Origin: Eulemur rufifrons
Lineage: Eukaryota > Chordata > Mammalia > Primates > Lemuridae
DNA length: 64,000 nt
Reading direction: 5' to 3'
Assembly (NCBI RefSeq): GCF_041146395.1
Contig: NC_091002.1
Coordinates: forward strand, 4,210,501-4,274,500
Numbering within the stretch: position 1 is the first letter of the stretch; each line of letters begins with the position of its first letter. The position numbers and the translations under genes are program-made. The notes beneath the pieces were generated by a model. The model did not search any database, had not been told where the DNA came from, and worked only from the letters and a program-made list of their open reading frames with translations. Shown here one piece after another: positions 11,520 to 21,359 of this stretch.

Positions 11520-11740
11520 CAATGGGCTAATTGCAGAGTAGGAAAACGGCGTAATTAAATCATTTTTAAAGTGACTATGTACTAACACTCAGCAATTAAG
11601 CAGCCGATTTGCAAATAGCAATTTTCCAACTGCGCTTGCCTTCCATGTTTCTATTTGCCCGTTTTTAGACTCTGGATTTTTATTTTTAATTTGAATAAAT
11701 GTAGATTAAAATGATCGCTTTCTGAGTTGCTGGATGCAGT
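11520..11740. promoter_or_regulatory. Candidate conserved island rich in homeodomain and octamer-like sites
   Basis: TAATTG at 11528, TAATTA at 11552, CAATTA at 11593 and a perfect palindrome ATTTGCAAAT at 11607-11616 (octamer-related) lie within 90 bp of unique sequence. An AT-rich run with a retained CpG (GATCGC) follows. No transposon match known to me. Enhancer role is an inference. Confidence 0.4.
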
Positions 11741-11834
11741 AAAAGAACTCGGAGATGGTTTGGGTACTGAGTGCCGGGCAGGGCACCCGGGGGGGCCGGG
11801 CACAGAGGAGGGAGGCGCTCAGTGAGAGGTGCTG

Positions 11835-11915
11835 TCCTCCCTCCTGCCTCCTCCCTCCTCCCTCCCGCCTCCTCCCTCCTCCCTCCTCCCTCCTCCCTCC
11901 TCCCTTCCTTCCTTT
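11835..11915 (+). repeat. (CCTCCCT)n polypyrimidine repeat
   Basis: About 80 bp of CTCCCTC and CTGCCTC units ending in CCTTCCTTCC. Pure pyrimidine except for two G interruptions. Confidence 0.92.
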
Positions 11916-12064
11916 TGCACATGCCGAGCTCTCCTCCAGGGATGCTGACGCTGTCCCGAGATTCAGGGGAGAACTTCTCCCAGCAGGGCAGGTTCAGGGG
12001 TCACCGGGACAGCTAAGGAAGGTGTGTAGGAATTGGACCCACTGGGTGCTGGTGCTTAGACATA

Positions 12065-12150
12065 ATCAAGTCCAATCCCCACATTTTCAGTGGGAAACTG
12101 TGCCCAGAGAGGGAAACCTGCTCACCTGAGGTCACACAGCCTCCAGATCT
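12065..12150 (-). mobile_element. MIR SINE fragment
   Basis: CCACATTTTCAGTGGGAAACTG, GAGAGGGAAACCTGC and GAGGTCACACAGCC follow the MIR complement. TTTATTGAGTGCCAGC at 12187 may be a second old fragment. Confidence 0.75.
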
Positions 12151-12839
12151 GGCACCTGGACGACCTCCAAAGGAATCTGACAAGCATTTATTGAGTGCCA
12201 GCTGGTGCGTGGCTGGTGGTCTTGGGTGATCTTGGTGATGCTGTCCACACTCCACCGGGTGCTCTGCATGGGCTTTAGGAGGAGGTGGCGTTAGGTTTGG
12301 GGTTGGTCCGAGGCCTTGCATTCGCTCTGCCCCTGACTGACCAGCTGGGTGCTGAGGCTGTTTCCCAGACTTATCCGCAGCTTAAAACCACTCCCTTTCC
12401 CTGCCCGCGCCGGGGTCCACTGAGACAGACCAGCAGTCCGAAGTGGGACCCCAGTGCAAGCGAGCAGTAGCTCCCTTCCCCCCTCTGCCCAGCCCCGGCA
12501 CGCTGTTGGCTGCTGTGCTGGCTTCCCGGCGCCCCTGCCTGGCGGCCACTGTCACACAGTGCAGTATGGACCCCTGGCTCCTCCAGTGCCTGGCACTGAG
12601 CCCGACACCCAGCACACACTCAGCCTACATTGGGGGAGCTGTCGGCTGTCACTAGGGGTCACCTCGGCCTCTCACGCTTCACTGCGCTCCCTGCAGCCAG
12701 CTTTGCCCCAAAGCCATGCACCTAGATCCCACCGTGCCCCCTCGGTGGTCCCAGCAAGGGGCCTCCCTCCTTCCTGGGCCCCTCGTGGCTTCCCACCTGC
12801 ATCAGACTCTTTGGAGGCGGGGGCCCTGCAGACCCGGGC

Positions 12840-12995
12840 TGCGTCCCCGCTCTGCCGTGACCGACCGGCTGCCTGTCTCCATTCCTTCACTGAAAAACGG
12901 AAGCTCCCCAGGGCAGGAGGGAGGTTTAAACACAAATTAGGCAGGTAAGGTGCTAATTCAGAGTCTCCTGTATAAAATAGGTGCTCAATAAATGC
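12840..12995 (+). mobile_element. MIR SINE, with 3' tail
   Basis: CTCTGCCGTGACCGACCGGC, CCTTCACTGAAAAACGG and, at the end, TAGGTGCTCAATAAATGCG, which is the MIR/L2-type tail. Confidence 0.75.
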
Positions 12996-13004
12996 GACTG
13001 CCTA

Positions 13005-13310
13005 TAAAGGGTTCAATGTGGTCACCCCCAAATCCAAGTCCACCCAGAACCTCAGAGGTGACTTTATCGGATACAGCATCTTTGCAGATATAATCAGCTA
13101 AGGATCAAGATGAAATCACTCTGGGTTTAGGGCGTGCAGACAGAGGCAGAGACCAGCGATGCAGCCACAGCCAAGGACCGCCGGGAGCCGCGAGGAGGGG
13201 CAGAGGCAGGAAGGGTGCTCCCCGAGGGTCTCCAGAGGAAGCACGGCTCTGCCCTACCTTGACTGTGGACCCTGGCCTCCAGCACTGGGACAGAGCGAGC
13301 GTCTGCAAGG
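13005..13310 (+). mobile_element. MaLR-type LTR remnant (old ERVL-related solo LTR)
   Basis: GGTTCAATGTGGTCACCCCC, TCTTTGCAGATATAATCAGC, ATGAAATCACTCTGGGTTTA and GACCCTGGCCTCCAGCACTG occur in the order of mammalian MLT-like LTRs. No internal retroviral sequence or coding capacity. Confidence 0.65.
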
Positions 13311-14189
13311 CAGCCGGGGAGCCCAACCCCCCACCTCCACTCCAGCCCTCGCCCTGCCCTGCCTTGGTTTCCCTCTCGGCACTAGAGTGGCCTTCTCTGG
13401 CCGAGTCTTACTGCTGCTTGCAGAGCGCTGAGCACACACAGGAAATGGTCAACAGGCACGCGTGGGGTTTCTTAATGGTCTTTCAAGGAAGGGACTTTGG
13501 AATTTAAAATAATAGTCAGCTGAGCACGGCTCCCTTGTGGCGCAGCAGCACCTCCTAACGCATCCGTCTCCCGCACACCTCCTGCCCCCCGGCCTGTGCG
13601 TGCCACCACCCCCACCGCCTGTGGGAATCGGTTCTGTCCCCCGCCTTTCAGGTTTTCTAACCACAGTCCGAGGTCTGAACTCTCTGACAGCCCGAAGCGC
13701 GGTGAGTGCGCTGTGGAGACAAATGCACTCCCGGGGAGACGAGGCCATCCGTCATGGGGGAGCGGCGTGTCCATGGAGCGGCGTGTCCCCGAGCAGCCTG
13801 GCCTGCCAGAGGCTTGGCGCGTTCCGGAGCAGGGCTCTCCCAGGCACCCCTGCAAGACGGCACGGGGGGCTGCGGCCCTGCCGAGCTGCGCAGCATCTTC
13901 CAGCTCAGTCTCTGGGAATAAACGTCCATGCGCAGGTGCAGAGGCTGCACTGACTTATTTACCTGAGACGCAGTTGCTGAGAGGAAATGAGGTGTGAGAC
14001 GGAACTCGCGCTGCCCACCCGCATGCAGCGTCTGGGCGAGTCTTCCCGGAGGAACAGATGCCCTCAGCCCTCGTGGGAGGGGTCCCGGGAGGCCAGAGAG
14101 TCGGGGGCACTTGTGCGTGCCTGCTGGCGGAGGGTATGCGGCCACAGCCTTTCACACTGGCGGGACCCAGCAACCCCTAACTCCAGCCC
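13311..14189. other. GC-rich intron, nothing recognised
   Basis: Many CpGs (13670-13900) but well short of a convincing promoter, and no recognisable repeat. Confidence 0.4.
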
Positions 14190-14300
14190 TCTGATGCCTC
14201 AAAGGGGGAAACTGAGGCCAAGATCCTGGCTGCCGCCCAGGGAGCTCGGCAAATCAGCAGCAGCGTGGGGACGCAAGCCCAGGTCCCCTGACCTCAAATT
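14190..14300 (-). mobile_element. MIR SINE fragment
   Basis: CTCAAAGGGGGAAACTGAGGCC then AAATCAGCAGCAGCGTGGGGA and AAGCCCAGG: a MIR complement. Confidence 0.65.
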
Positions 14301-14734
14301 TCACCCAGGGGCTGTCCTGGCCCCAGCCCAGCCTTCGCCATCCCCCAAGAAGCACCCCACCTGAGGGTGTCACCACAGCCTCCTTGTCACCTGGCTAGCA
14401 TCCCTCTCCGCCACCTCCATCAACCTGACGCCGTCTAGCCCCGAGTCATCTGACTCCTCCTCCTGGGCCTGCGTCCTGTCCTTCCTCTCGCTGCCCACTC
14501 AGTCACCTGCCGCCACCAGCAGCCACAGCTGCTCCTAGAGCAGCAGCAGTGCCAGCCCTACCACAGCAGCGTGTGCCACCACCCAGGCACCGTCCAGGCA
14601 CATTCCCCACAGCCCCTCAGCCCACCTGCTGGGACAGTGCTGTCTAAAAGGGACACACACCTGTCCCCTGGGGCCCTGTGCACACCCTTCGGGCGCCACC
14701 CGCTGCCGTGGCACCGCATCCAGGCTGGCACATC

Positions 14735-15262
14735 CATTAGGAATAGAACTTGAGCTGATGTGTGCTTTAAATGTGTGGTTTAAATGTCCCAGTGTCCACA
14801 CTAAAGAGAAACAGGTCACATGAAGGGACCGTAAATGCATATTGCTAAGTGAACAGAGCCACTCTGAAAAGGCTACGTACTGCAGCCTTCTGACTATGTG
14901 ACACTCTGGACAAGGCAAACCGTGGGGACAGCGAAGAGATCAGCGGTTGCCAGGGCAGGGGACGGAGGGACGAACAGGCGAAGCACAGAGGGTCTTCAGG
15001 GCAGTGGCACTGCTCTGTGTGACACTGCAGTGGTGGACGCGTGTCATGCATTTGTCCAAGCCCAAGGGTGGACCTACTGTGAGCGGAGGACGCTGGTGGC
15101 AATGGCACGTCCGTGTGGCCTCCTTGCTTGAACAGACGCGCCGCTGTGGTGGCAGAGGCTGCACGTGTGGGGACGGGGACGTGGGAACTCGGCACTTTCT
15201 GCTCAGTTTTGCTGTGAACCTAAAAGTGATTTCAGAAATAAAGCCTATTAATTTAAAAAAAG
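14735..15262 (+). mobile_element. Old L1 (L1M-type) 3' end
   Basis: CTGAAAAGGCTACGTACTGC, GAGATCAGCGGTTGCCAGGG, GTGTGACACTGCAGTGGTGG, CTCAGTTTTGCTGTGAACCT and ATAAAGCCTATTAATTTAAA follow the 3' UTR of old mammalian L1s. The copy ends near the A-rich 15255-15262. Confidence 0.85.
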
Positions 15263-15500
15263 AACAGAGAAATTAATTTTAATAGTAGATTTTTATTAAC
15301 TCCATAATCCCAGATATTATGTCAGCATATAATCAATATAAAAATCGTAATGAAATATGTTACGTTTTTTATGCTAAGTCTTTGAAATTAGTGTACATTT
15401 TACAGTGGTGGGTGTCTCCGTTCGGACAAATCTGCCACATCCTGAGCGCTGGGCAGCCTCACGTGGCCAGCGGGTGTGTGCGACAGGGCAGGCCCCGCTC
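15263..15500 (+). mobile_element. hAT-Charlie-type non-autonomous element (copy 1)
   Basis: AGAGAAATTAATTTTAATAG, TATAATCAATATAAAAATCG and GCTAAGTCTTTGAAATTAGTG are shared with 52735-53200. The pattern matches a mammalian medium-reiterated DNA element with CAGxGCTGTCC-like ends. The subfamily is not certain. Confidence 0.5.
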
Positions 15501-15689
15501 GCTCGGTGGCCCTGGGGATTTGATGTCCCTTAGTGTCCCTTCTGCTCTCAGGGAGTGCCATTGGCATGGCTGCTGGCCAGTTCCCTGTGTGCACGTGCTC
15601 GCTGTGCCCTCCTCTCCCCACCCTGCCAGCCTGCACCCCCGGGGGGGGGACAGGGCCTGTCCTGCTCCCCATGGCTGGACCCCCAGCCT

Positions 15690-15850
15690 CCGTGCAGTGA
15701 CTGGCACAGGATAGGTTCTCAGTGAACACGTGCTGCATGGATGCATTTGAACAGGGAAGTACACGGAGATTCTCAGGCCTTCGCGCGGGGCTGAAAGCAA
15801 AGCAGCTGAGCAAGTGGTGAATGAGTGAGTGAGTGAAGGGATGAATGAAC
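15690..15850 (+). mobile_element. L2-type 3' tail
   Basis: GACTGGCACAGGATAGGTTCTC then AGTGAACACGTGCTGCATGG, and a GAATGAGTGAGTGAGTGAAG tail: the usual end of L2. Confidence 0.55.
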
Positions 15851-16019
15851 GTCCCCGGTGTCTGGCAGGTGGTCTGGTCTGGGGTCTGTGGACATTTGAG
15901 GGGCTGGGTCTGTGTTGTCCTGCAGGGTGAGGGTAGCTGGAGTGGTGGCAGCCCGTGGTCCACACAGACCACCCCTTCCCCGTGCCCCGGGCCCTGCACC
16001 TGCGGCTGCGTCTACCTGG

Positions 16020-16330
16020 CGCCCCGCGCTGCTTCCTCAGGCTGCCATCACGGAGCGCCGCAGCCGGGGCTTGAAACAGAGGAAACTGCTTCTCTCGCGG
16101 TTCTGGGGGTCAGGTGTCCAAGACCGGCTCCATCCAAAGGCTCTGAGAGAGACTGTTCCCGGTCCCTCTCTCAGTGGCTGGCGGCTGCCTTGGTGTCCCT
16201 TGGCTTGCAGCTGTGTCACTCTAGCCTCTGCCTCCCTCTTCACGCAGCCCTCTCCCTGTGTGTCCATGACCCTGTTTCCAAATAAGGTCACACTCACAGG
16301 TTCCAAGTGGACATGGATCTGGGGACACTG
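16020..16330 (-). mobile_element. MaLR-type LTR, antisense
   Basis: CAGGCTGCCATCACGGAGCG, TCGCGGTTCTGGGGGTC, AGGTGTCCAAGACCGGC, TTTCCAAATAAGGTCACACTC follow the reverse complement of a MaLR LTR (in intact copies: GCTGCCATAACAAAATACC ... TTCTGGAGG ...). Confidence 0.75.
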
Positions 16331-16334
16331 CTCA

Positions 16335-16560
16335 GCCCGGCACAGCCTCCCTCCTCCCTTCCAGGCCCTGCCCAAATGCCACCTTGTCCGAGGGGCCGTC
16401 TTGCTGCTCCCACTCTTTCCCCCACACCGTCCGATCTTCTCCCGTGTCGCTGCTGTCACAGCCGGGCCGCTTCCCGGTCTGTCCGCCTCCCTCCTCCCCA
16501 CCACGGCCGGCCGGAGCCTCTGTGCGCGGGTCCCTGCCGCAGGCTGCACCGGCAGGAGCC
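16335..16560 (+). mobile_element. L2 LINE fragment
   Basis: CTTCCAGGCCCTGCCCAAATGC followed by CACCTTGTCCGAGGGGCCG matches the L2 motif AAATGTCACCTCCTCAGAGAGGCC. Confidence 0.55.
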
Positions 16561-17990
16561 GTGAGTGAGCAGGTGTGAGCAGGCTGCGCTGGCTGGGGGA
16601 CTGCGGGGCTGCGGGCAGGACCAGGGAAGGGGCGGTTGTGAGCCTGCGGGGGAGGAGTCGCAGGCAGGTCTGGAGGAGATGGCTCCCAGGTGGGTGGGAG
16701 GGGCCCAGAGCAGCCACGGCCACGCAGGCCCAAACACAGCCGTTTGTTCCTGCAGGGGCTCTGGGCTCTCCCGGGTCAGATCAATCCTCTGCTAATGGCC
16801 TCTCCCTCCTTCCCAAAGAAAATCGATTCTCCGAGGTTTTGAGAGTAAGTGCCGGCTAATGGCACCCCCACCGGCGCCGCGCTCCCTCCAGCCCGCTCCT
16901 CCCTGGGGTCCTGGGAGTCAGAGGGCTGCAGGGCTGCTCACAGTCCTGGCCTAGGAGGACACAATGTCAGGGGACTTGTGGCCACGGGGCCCCCAGGCCC
17001 AGAGACAACGAACAGCCTGTTTTCCTGGAGCCTCAGTTTTACTTGAAGATTTAGGGAGGAAACGTTTCCATGTAGAAACCACCAGGACGTATATGGAAGG
17101 GAACTTAAAAGCCCGCGTGGGCGGGGTGCGTTTCTGCAAAGCCTCCAGGGCTACACACCGGGCAGGGTGAGGAGCGCTGCCCTCTCGGTCATCCTGTGGG
17201 CCAGGCGGCGCAGGCCAGGCTCCAGGCCAGGGTGCGGGGGGCTGCAGCTGGCCCTAGAGCTGCGGGGTCCAGCCCAACCTCTCGCCCACTCTGGGGGGCT
17301 CCCCAAACAGTCCCCAAGCTCAGCTTCCCACCAGCCCTGCCCCACAAGTCTCAGCAGCGATTAAACATAGAAAGGCCCAAGAAGCACACTGTACACAGCA
17401 GGCGCTCAATAGCTGTGTGTTTTGTCCCTGTTCCTTTCCCTCCCTGGGTCTGTCTCTGGCCCCTGCATTACAGACGGGTGGGGTGGCAGCACTTCCCCGG
17501 GGGTCTGGCCGCGCAGCCTGGCATGTTCTGCGATCCAGCACGTGTTAACGGGTGGAGATAAGAGGCGTTGGTTTTAGGTCCCTGGGACCTCAATCTCAAG
17601 TGTAGAGTTAATTCCATGTCCTCATGTGTCCAGGGTTTCCAAACAACAGATGTGACATTGTCTTTGGCGGCTTCTCTCCCTCTCATTGCCGCTGGGCTGG
17701 GGTGAGCTTGCAGAGGTTCGCACCTGCGTCCCTCCCAGCTGCATCAGGGCCCTGCCCAGGTGGTGCTGGGCTGGAGCCTGTTCTCCCGGCGTGTGCCCGG
17801 CATGTTGCTGCTCCCAGGCCAGCTCAGCGCTCTGGCACCTGCCTGCCGTCCCCTACCATCCTGTGCTGGAGGTGGCTGCCCGGGCGGAGGTGGGCTCACT
17901 GGAGGACTCAGGGTGCAGAGAAGGGAAGAGGCAGCAGCAGGCACCACGATGCCAGCACAGCTGGGGAACATTCTGGTGGCAAGCAGGATG
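16561..17990. other. Intronic DNA, no gene
   Basis: GC-rich. A small patch at 16785-16865 with AAAATCGATTCTCCGAGG and GGCTAATGGC looks unlike decayed repeat. A weak tail-like motif GCAGGCGCTCAATAGCTG lies near 17399. Confidence 0.35.
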
Positions 17991-17994
17991 CCAA

Positions 17995-18120
17995 CTTGCA
18001 TCAGACGGGCCATTGTTCAAATCCTGAGTCGGCCACTTACCAGCCGAGTGATCTCAGGCAGGAAACTGTGCCCTCTGAGCCTTGTCCTGGTCGCCTGTGA
18101 GGTGGACAGGGTGACCTAGA
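17995..18120 (+). mobile_element. MIR SINE
   Basis: GTTCAAATCCTGAGTCGGCC, ACTTACCAGCCGAGTGATC, GGCAGGAAACTGTGCCCTC: the tRNA-derived B-box region and core of MIR. Confidence 0.75.
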
Positions 18121-18164
18121 CGTGCTGGCACACAGCAGGCAGCGAGGAGGTGGCTGGCTGCGGT

Positions 18165-18290
18165 TTAGAGTGGGAAGGACTTGACTTTGAATCCTAGCTC
18201 TGGACCTCAGCGCGCATCCTCGGTGTCCCCAAGGGAGCTCTGTCTCCTCACCTGCCACATGGGGACACGCTGTTCCTGGGGAGGGTGCCC
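18165..18290 (+). mobile_element. Second MIR SINE, 45 bp upstream of nothing else but the exon region
   Basis: GACTTTGAATCCTAGCTCTGG, TCTGTCTCCTCACCTGCCAC, ATGGGGACACGC. It lies about 130 bp upstream of the SORCS2 exon, outside the splice signals. Confidence 0.7.
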
Positions 18291-18394
18291 GGGATGACGC
18301 TCGGGCATCTGGGTGCTCTGCCTGCGCCCACTGGCACAGGGTGGGTACCAGACACCATGTGGCTTGATCAGTGCCGCACCTGGAGGTCGAGTGG

Positions 18395-18420
18395 CTGACA
18401 GCTGTCCCCTGTTCCCCCAG
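18395..18420 (+). promoter_or_regulatory. SORCS2: 3' splice site and likely branch point of the SORCS2 exon
   Basis: CTGAC at 18395-18399 fits the mammalian branch-point pattern, with its A at 18398, 22 nt before the exon. It is followed by a pyrimidine-rich run (CTGTCCCCTGTTCCCC) and CAG at 18418-18420. The branch point is inferred from position only. Confidence 0.8.
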
Positions 18421-18520
18421 GTCCTCGGATTTCGGGACGTCCTACACCAAGCTCACCCTCCAGCCTGGCGTCACCACCGTCATCGACAACTTCTACATTT
18501 GCCCAACCAACAAGAGAAAG
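18421..18520 (+). CDS. SORCS2: SORCS2 internal coding exon (N-terminal part of VPS10p domain)
   Basis: Exon of 100 nt. With two bases from the preceding exon it reads R-S-S-D-F-G-T-S-Y-T-K-L, then 33 complete codons ending DNFYICPTNKRK. This matches the start of the VPS10p ten-bladed propeller of SorCS2 as I recall it; SorCS1 and SorCS3 differ at several of these positions. SorCS2 is a type I membrane sorting receptor of neurons that pairs with p75NTR and TrkB and binds proneurotrophins. The exon is bounded by a pyrimidine-rich acceptor ending CCCCCAG and a donor AAAG|GTAGGT. It enters in phase 2 and leaves in phase 0. By analogy with the SorCS family it is probably exon 3. No other SORCS2 exon is recognisable in the window, so both flanking introns run past its ends. 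A long antisense frame across it has no family motifs and is not a gene. Confidence 0.93.
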
Positions 18521-18526
18521 GTAGGT
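18518..18526 (+). promoter_or_regulatory. SORCS2: 5' splice site of the SORCS2 exon
   Basis: AAG|GTAGGT is close to the U1 consensus MAG|GTRAGT. It follows a complete AAG (Lys) codon, so the next intron is phase 0. Confidence 0.85.
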
Positions 18527-19954
18527 GCTGGACGCAGGCGGCCGCCGCTCCAGCTCCAGCCCCGCAGGACCCGCCTTGCGCCGCTCACCGCAGAGCCCAG
18601 AGGCTGCTGCCCCGCCCGGCTGGGTCCTGCTTTGGGACGGTGGCCCCAGCGTGTGGGGTGCTGGCCCCCGCGCTTGCAGGCCAGCCTTCCCAGTTCCACC
18701 GCACACCGCCTGAAGACTGTGCTTTGAAACACTGGCCAGGCCCCTGGAGGAAGGCACCGCGCGCTTGCCTGGGGCTTGTTTGTCCATCAGGGCGCAGCGG
18801 CGAGGGGTCGGAGGGTCTGGGGCACAGAAGGAGACCCAGCTCTTTTTGGTTTGGGGTCCTTGAAAGGCAGTGTTGAGCGGGCTGGTCCTTCCTAAGGGCT
18901 TTCGTTGATGTGGTCTGATGTGGCTTTGATTGTCCTCTGGTCTGCGTGGTGTCCCCTGACTTTGCTCTCTGGCTGTAGGAAATACCATCTCGCTTTCCAA
19001 AGCAGGCGGCTGTGCTGTGTGTTCCTCTCCTTGCCTGGGCTGTGGGAGCTCCTGGCGGAGCTGGGATGCAGCGGTGGGGCGGGGAGGGCTGCGGTGCCCG
19101 CCTGGAAGGGCGAGTGGGGCAGAGGTGGGGCCGGGTTGGTCTTGGCCAGCCCTGCTTCCCCGGAACCCACCTGGGGGACTCACACGCCTGATCTCACTCC
19201 ACCCCACAGCCACCCCAGGAACAAGGCAGAGAATTGCGGGGGGGGGGGGGTGAGACTTGCCTCCTGGGGAGTGGCAGGGAGCTGGGACGAGGGGGCTGCC
19301 TCGAGGCGAACCCCTGGCTTCTCCGCCTGGGCCTGAGTCTGGCCCCACAGCGCGCTGGCTCTGCAACCTCAGGCTCCGAACCCGCCCTGTCGGTGCAGGG
19401 GGGTAACAGCGCCCCCACGGTCGTGTTGGTGGAATTAATGGGACGCTGCTTGCCAAGTGCGCCTGCGAGCAGCCCTTGTCCTCAGGGAGACGCACAGAGG
19501 CCTCCCCGCCACCCACCTGAGGCGCTGGGGTCGGGGTTGGTTCCAGGGGACCAGGCTTCACTGTGTGACCCCAGCCAGCTGTGTCTGGAGCGAAGGCCCT
19601 GACAGGTGGCTGTGCCAGGGCTGAGGGGCACTGCCCTGGCCCCAAGGACCAGCACACCGCCTGCTGTTGGCACAGCTGCCCACACCTCCGTGTTGAGAGA
19701 ACAGATTAGTCGTCACTGATGGGAACAAGGCCAGCAATCTGTGACCCGACTGACAGGGTGGCACGAGTGGCTGCCACGCTGCTGGCAGCCCGTGCTTCTG
19801 CCGCGGAGAAGGAAGCCCCTGCTCCTCTGTCCGCAGAGGTGTGGGTGGGCTGCGTGCTGAGTGGGGCTGGGGACAGAGGTCAGCGAGGCCGGGAGCGCGT
19901 GGACTCAGAGGCTCAGGGAGCAGAGGGCCCGAGCTCCGGGCTGCAGGCCCCCCT
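18527..19954. other. Intron start, GC-rich, nothing recognised
   Basis: High GC with a 13-G run at 19238-19250. A possible MIR scrap lies at 19340-19450 (TGCAACCTCAGGCTCCGAAC). No second exon was seen. Confidence 0.45.
19238..19250 (+). repeat. G13 homopolymer
   Basis: Thirteen G in a row after AATTGC. Prone to length error in assembly and to slippage. Confidence 0.9.
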
Positions 19955-20105
19955 GTGTGTCCGCTGGTGGCATGGCTGTGGGCAGGTTCCTCTATCGCTC
20001 CGTGCCTCAGTTTCCTTGGCTGTGAAGCAGGGTCTTAACAGTGGAGTAAGGGTGACCTGAGTTAATACGTGTGCAGTGCGTACAATAAAGCTGGCACACG
20101 GTTTG
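19955..20105 (+). mobile_element. MIR SINE
   Basis: GGGCAGGTTCCTCTATCGCT, GTGCCTCAGTTTCCTTGGCT, TGAGTTAATACGTGTGCAGTG: core and 3' part of MIR. Confidence 0.85.
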
Positions 20106-20579
20106 GTAGAGGTTTTGCAGTCGGTAGGAGCTTGCCTTGATTTGGTGTTAAAAGGATTTAGGGGCAGAAGAGCCACAGTCATGGTTCCAGAGAGAATTAG
20201 TTTGAGGCTATGTCAGGCAAAGAACGGGGGAAGCTGGTTAAGGCAGCGGGGAGACTTGGGGGGGCTCAGGGCTGGTCTTCTCCCGTTGGAAGGGTGGCCT
20301 TGGCGACACAGCAGCCCGTGTAGTCTGCAGGGTGGAGGCCGGATGCGATTCCTCTCCACTCCTCAGCCCTGCACAGAGCACTCAGAACTCAGGAAGCACA
20401 GACGCAATGGACTGTGCTGGGTTGGGCTGGGACCCCTCTAGGAAAGAGATTTCAGTGTAATATACAGCAAAAATGGCCTTCCGTCATAGCACCAATTTGT
20501 CCACTTGTGATAGTTTGTTGGTCCCTTCAGCCATCTCTGGTGACGATTCACGGTGTGCCAGGCCCTGGGCCAGAGGCTG

Positions 20580-20800
20580 AGGTCCAGCCCAGTCGTCTGT
20601 GTGGGCAGGGTGGGGCCTGCCCTGGGGCACCACCCCGTCACCCAGAGCAGAAAGTGGAGGCTCAGGGAAGCTCGGAGATGTGCCCGAGTCACCCCGCTGG
20701 GAGACAGAATAAAAGCAGTCGTGGTGCAGCATGCTTGGCCTCGCAGCAGGACTCAGACCCAGGCCTGCCAGAGCCGGAGCGCCCCTGTCGCCCTCTGGCT
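20580..20800 (-). mobile_element. MIR SINE
   Basis: AAAGTGGAGGCTCAGGGAAG then GATGTGCCCGAGTCACCCCG and ACTCAGACCCAGGCCTGCCAG: MIR complement. Confidence 0.7.
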
Positions 20801-20879
20801 CACCAGGCACCCTGCACCAGAGCCCTGGGGGCCAGTGGGGCCCAGGTCTGCATAGCCCAGCCCACGCGCTGGAGTTGGA

Positions 20880-21010
20880 AATCGCAGCTCCTAACCCTAC
20901 ACCAGCCGCAACCTGGCGGGTGCTGAGCTGTGTAACTGTGCGCAGATCCCATTTCTTCTCCGGGCCTCAGTTTCCCCATCCGTAAGAGGAGGAACTGAAG
21001 GCTCTCCAGG
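20880..21010 (+). mobile_element. MIR SINE
   Basis: GCTGTGTAACTGTGCGCAGAT, GGGCCTCAGTTTCCCCATCC, GTAAGAGGAGG. The core is well kept. Confidence 0.85.
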
Positions 21011-21289
21011 GCCCCTCCCAGCCTTGACATCCTGGCCCCTCCTGGTCTCCTTCCAGGGCTATCCCGTGGGAAGAGCAGCAGCGGGAACGAGACACCCGTG
21101 GGCAGACTCCCCACGTGGCTGCGGCTACCGCTGTGGCTCGGCATGGCCTGGGCGAGAGGCAGGCTGGACACGGCCTCCAGGCCCCTCCCTACACCCGCAC
21201 CCATCCGTGCGGCAGATGCCGGTGAGGCCCTGGCGTGTGCCAGGCTGCGTGCTCGGTGCTAGAGAGAGAACCTTGTCCAGTCTCGTAGA

Positions 21290-21350
21290 CAACAGGTGCA
21301 GATCAAGTACCTACGAGGTCCCGGGTCCCTTGCTGGGCACTGGGGAGCAG
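21290..21350 (-). mobile_element. L2-type fragment
   Basis: CAAGTACCTACGAGGTCCCGG then TGCTGGGCACTGGGGAGCAGA, the complement of the usual L2 3' end. Confidence 0.5.
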
Positions 21351-21359
21351 AAGTGAACC

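Larger units (their letters stand above)
1..18420 (+). other. SORCS2: SORCS2 intron upstream of the exon (partial)
   Basis: Inferred from the single exon at its 3' end. It holds only transposon fossils, tandem repeats and unassigned DNA. The expected preceding coding segment of the family, ending in a Leu-Trp-Arg type junction, was not found, so the intron exceeds 18.4 kb. Confidence 0.8.

Noticed and set aside
13670..13900. CpG island / promoter
   Set aside because: CpGs are moderately frequent but there is no transcript start, first exon or CpG density typical of an island.
18368..19657. 429-codon open frame on the minus strand across the SORCS2 exon
   Set aside because: It is antisense to a confidently recognised exon, proline/glycine/arginine-rich as expected from GC-rich DNA, and has no family motif.
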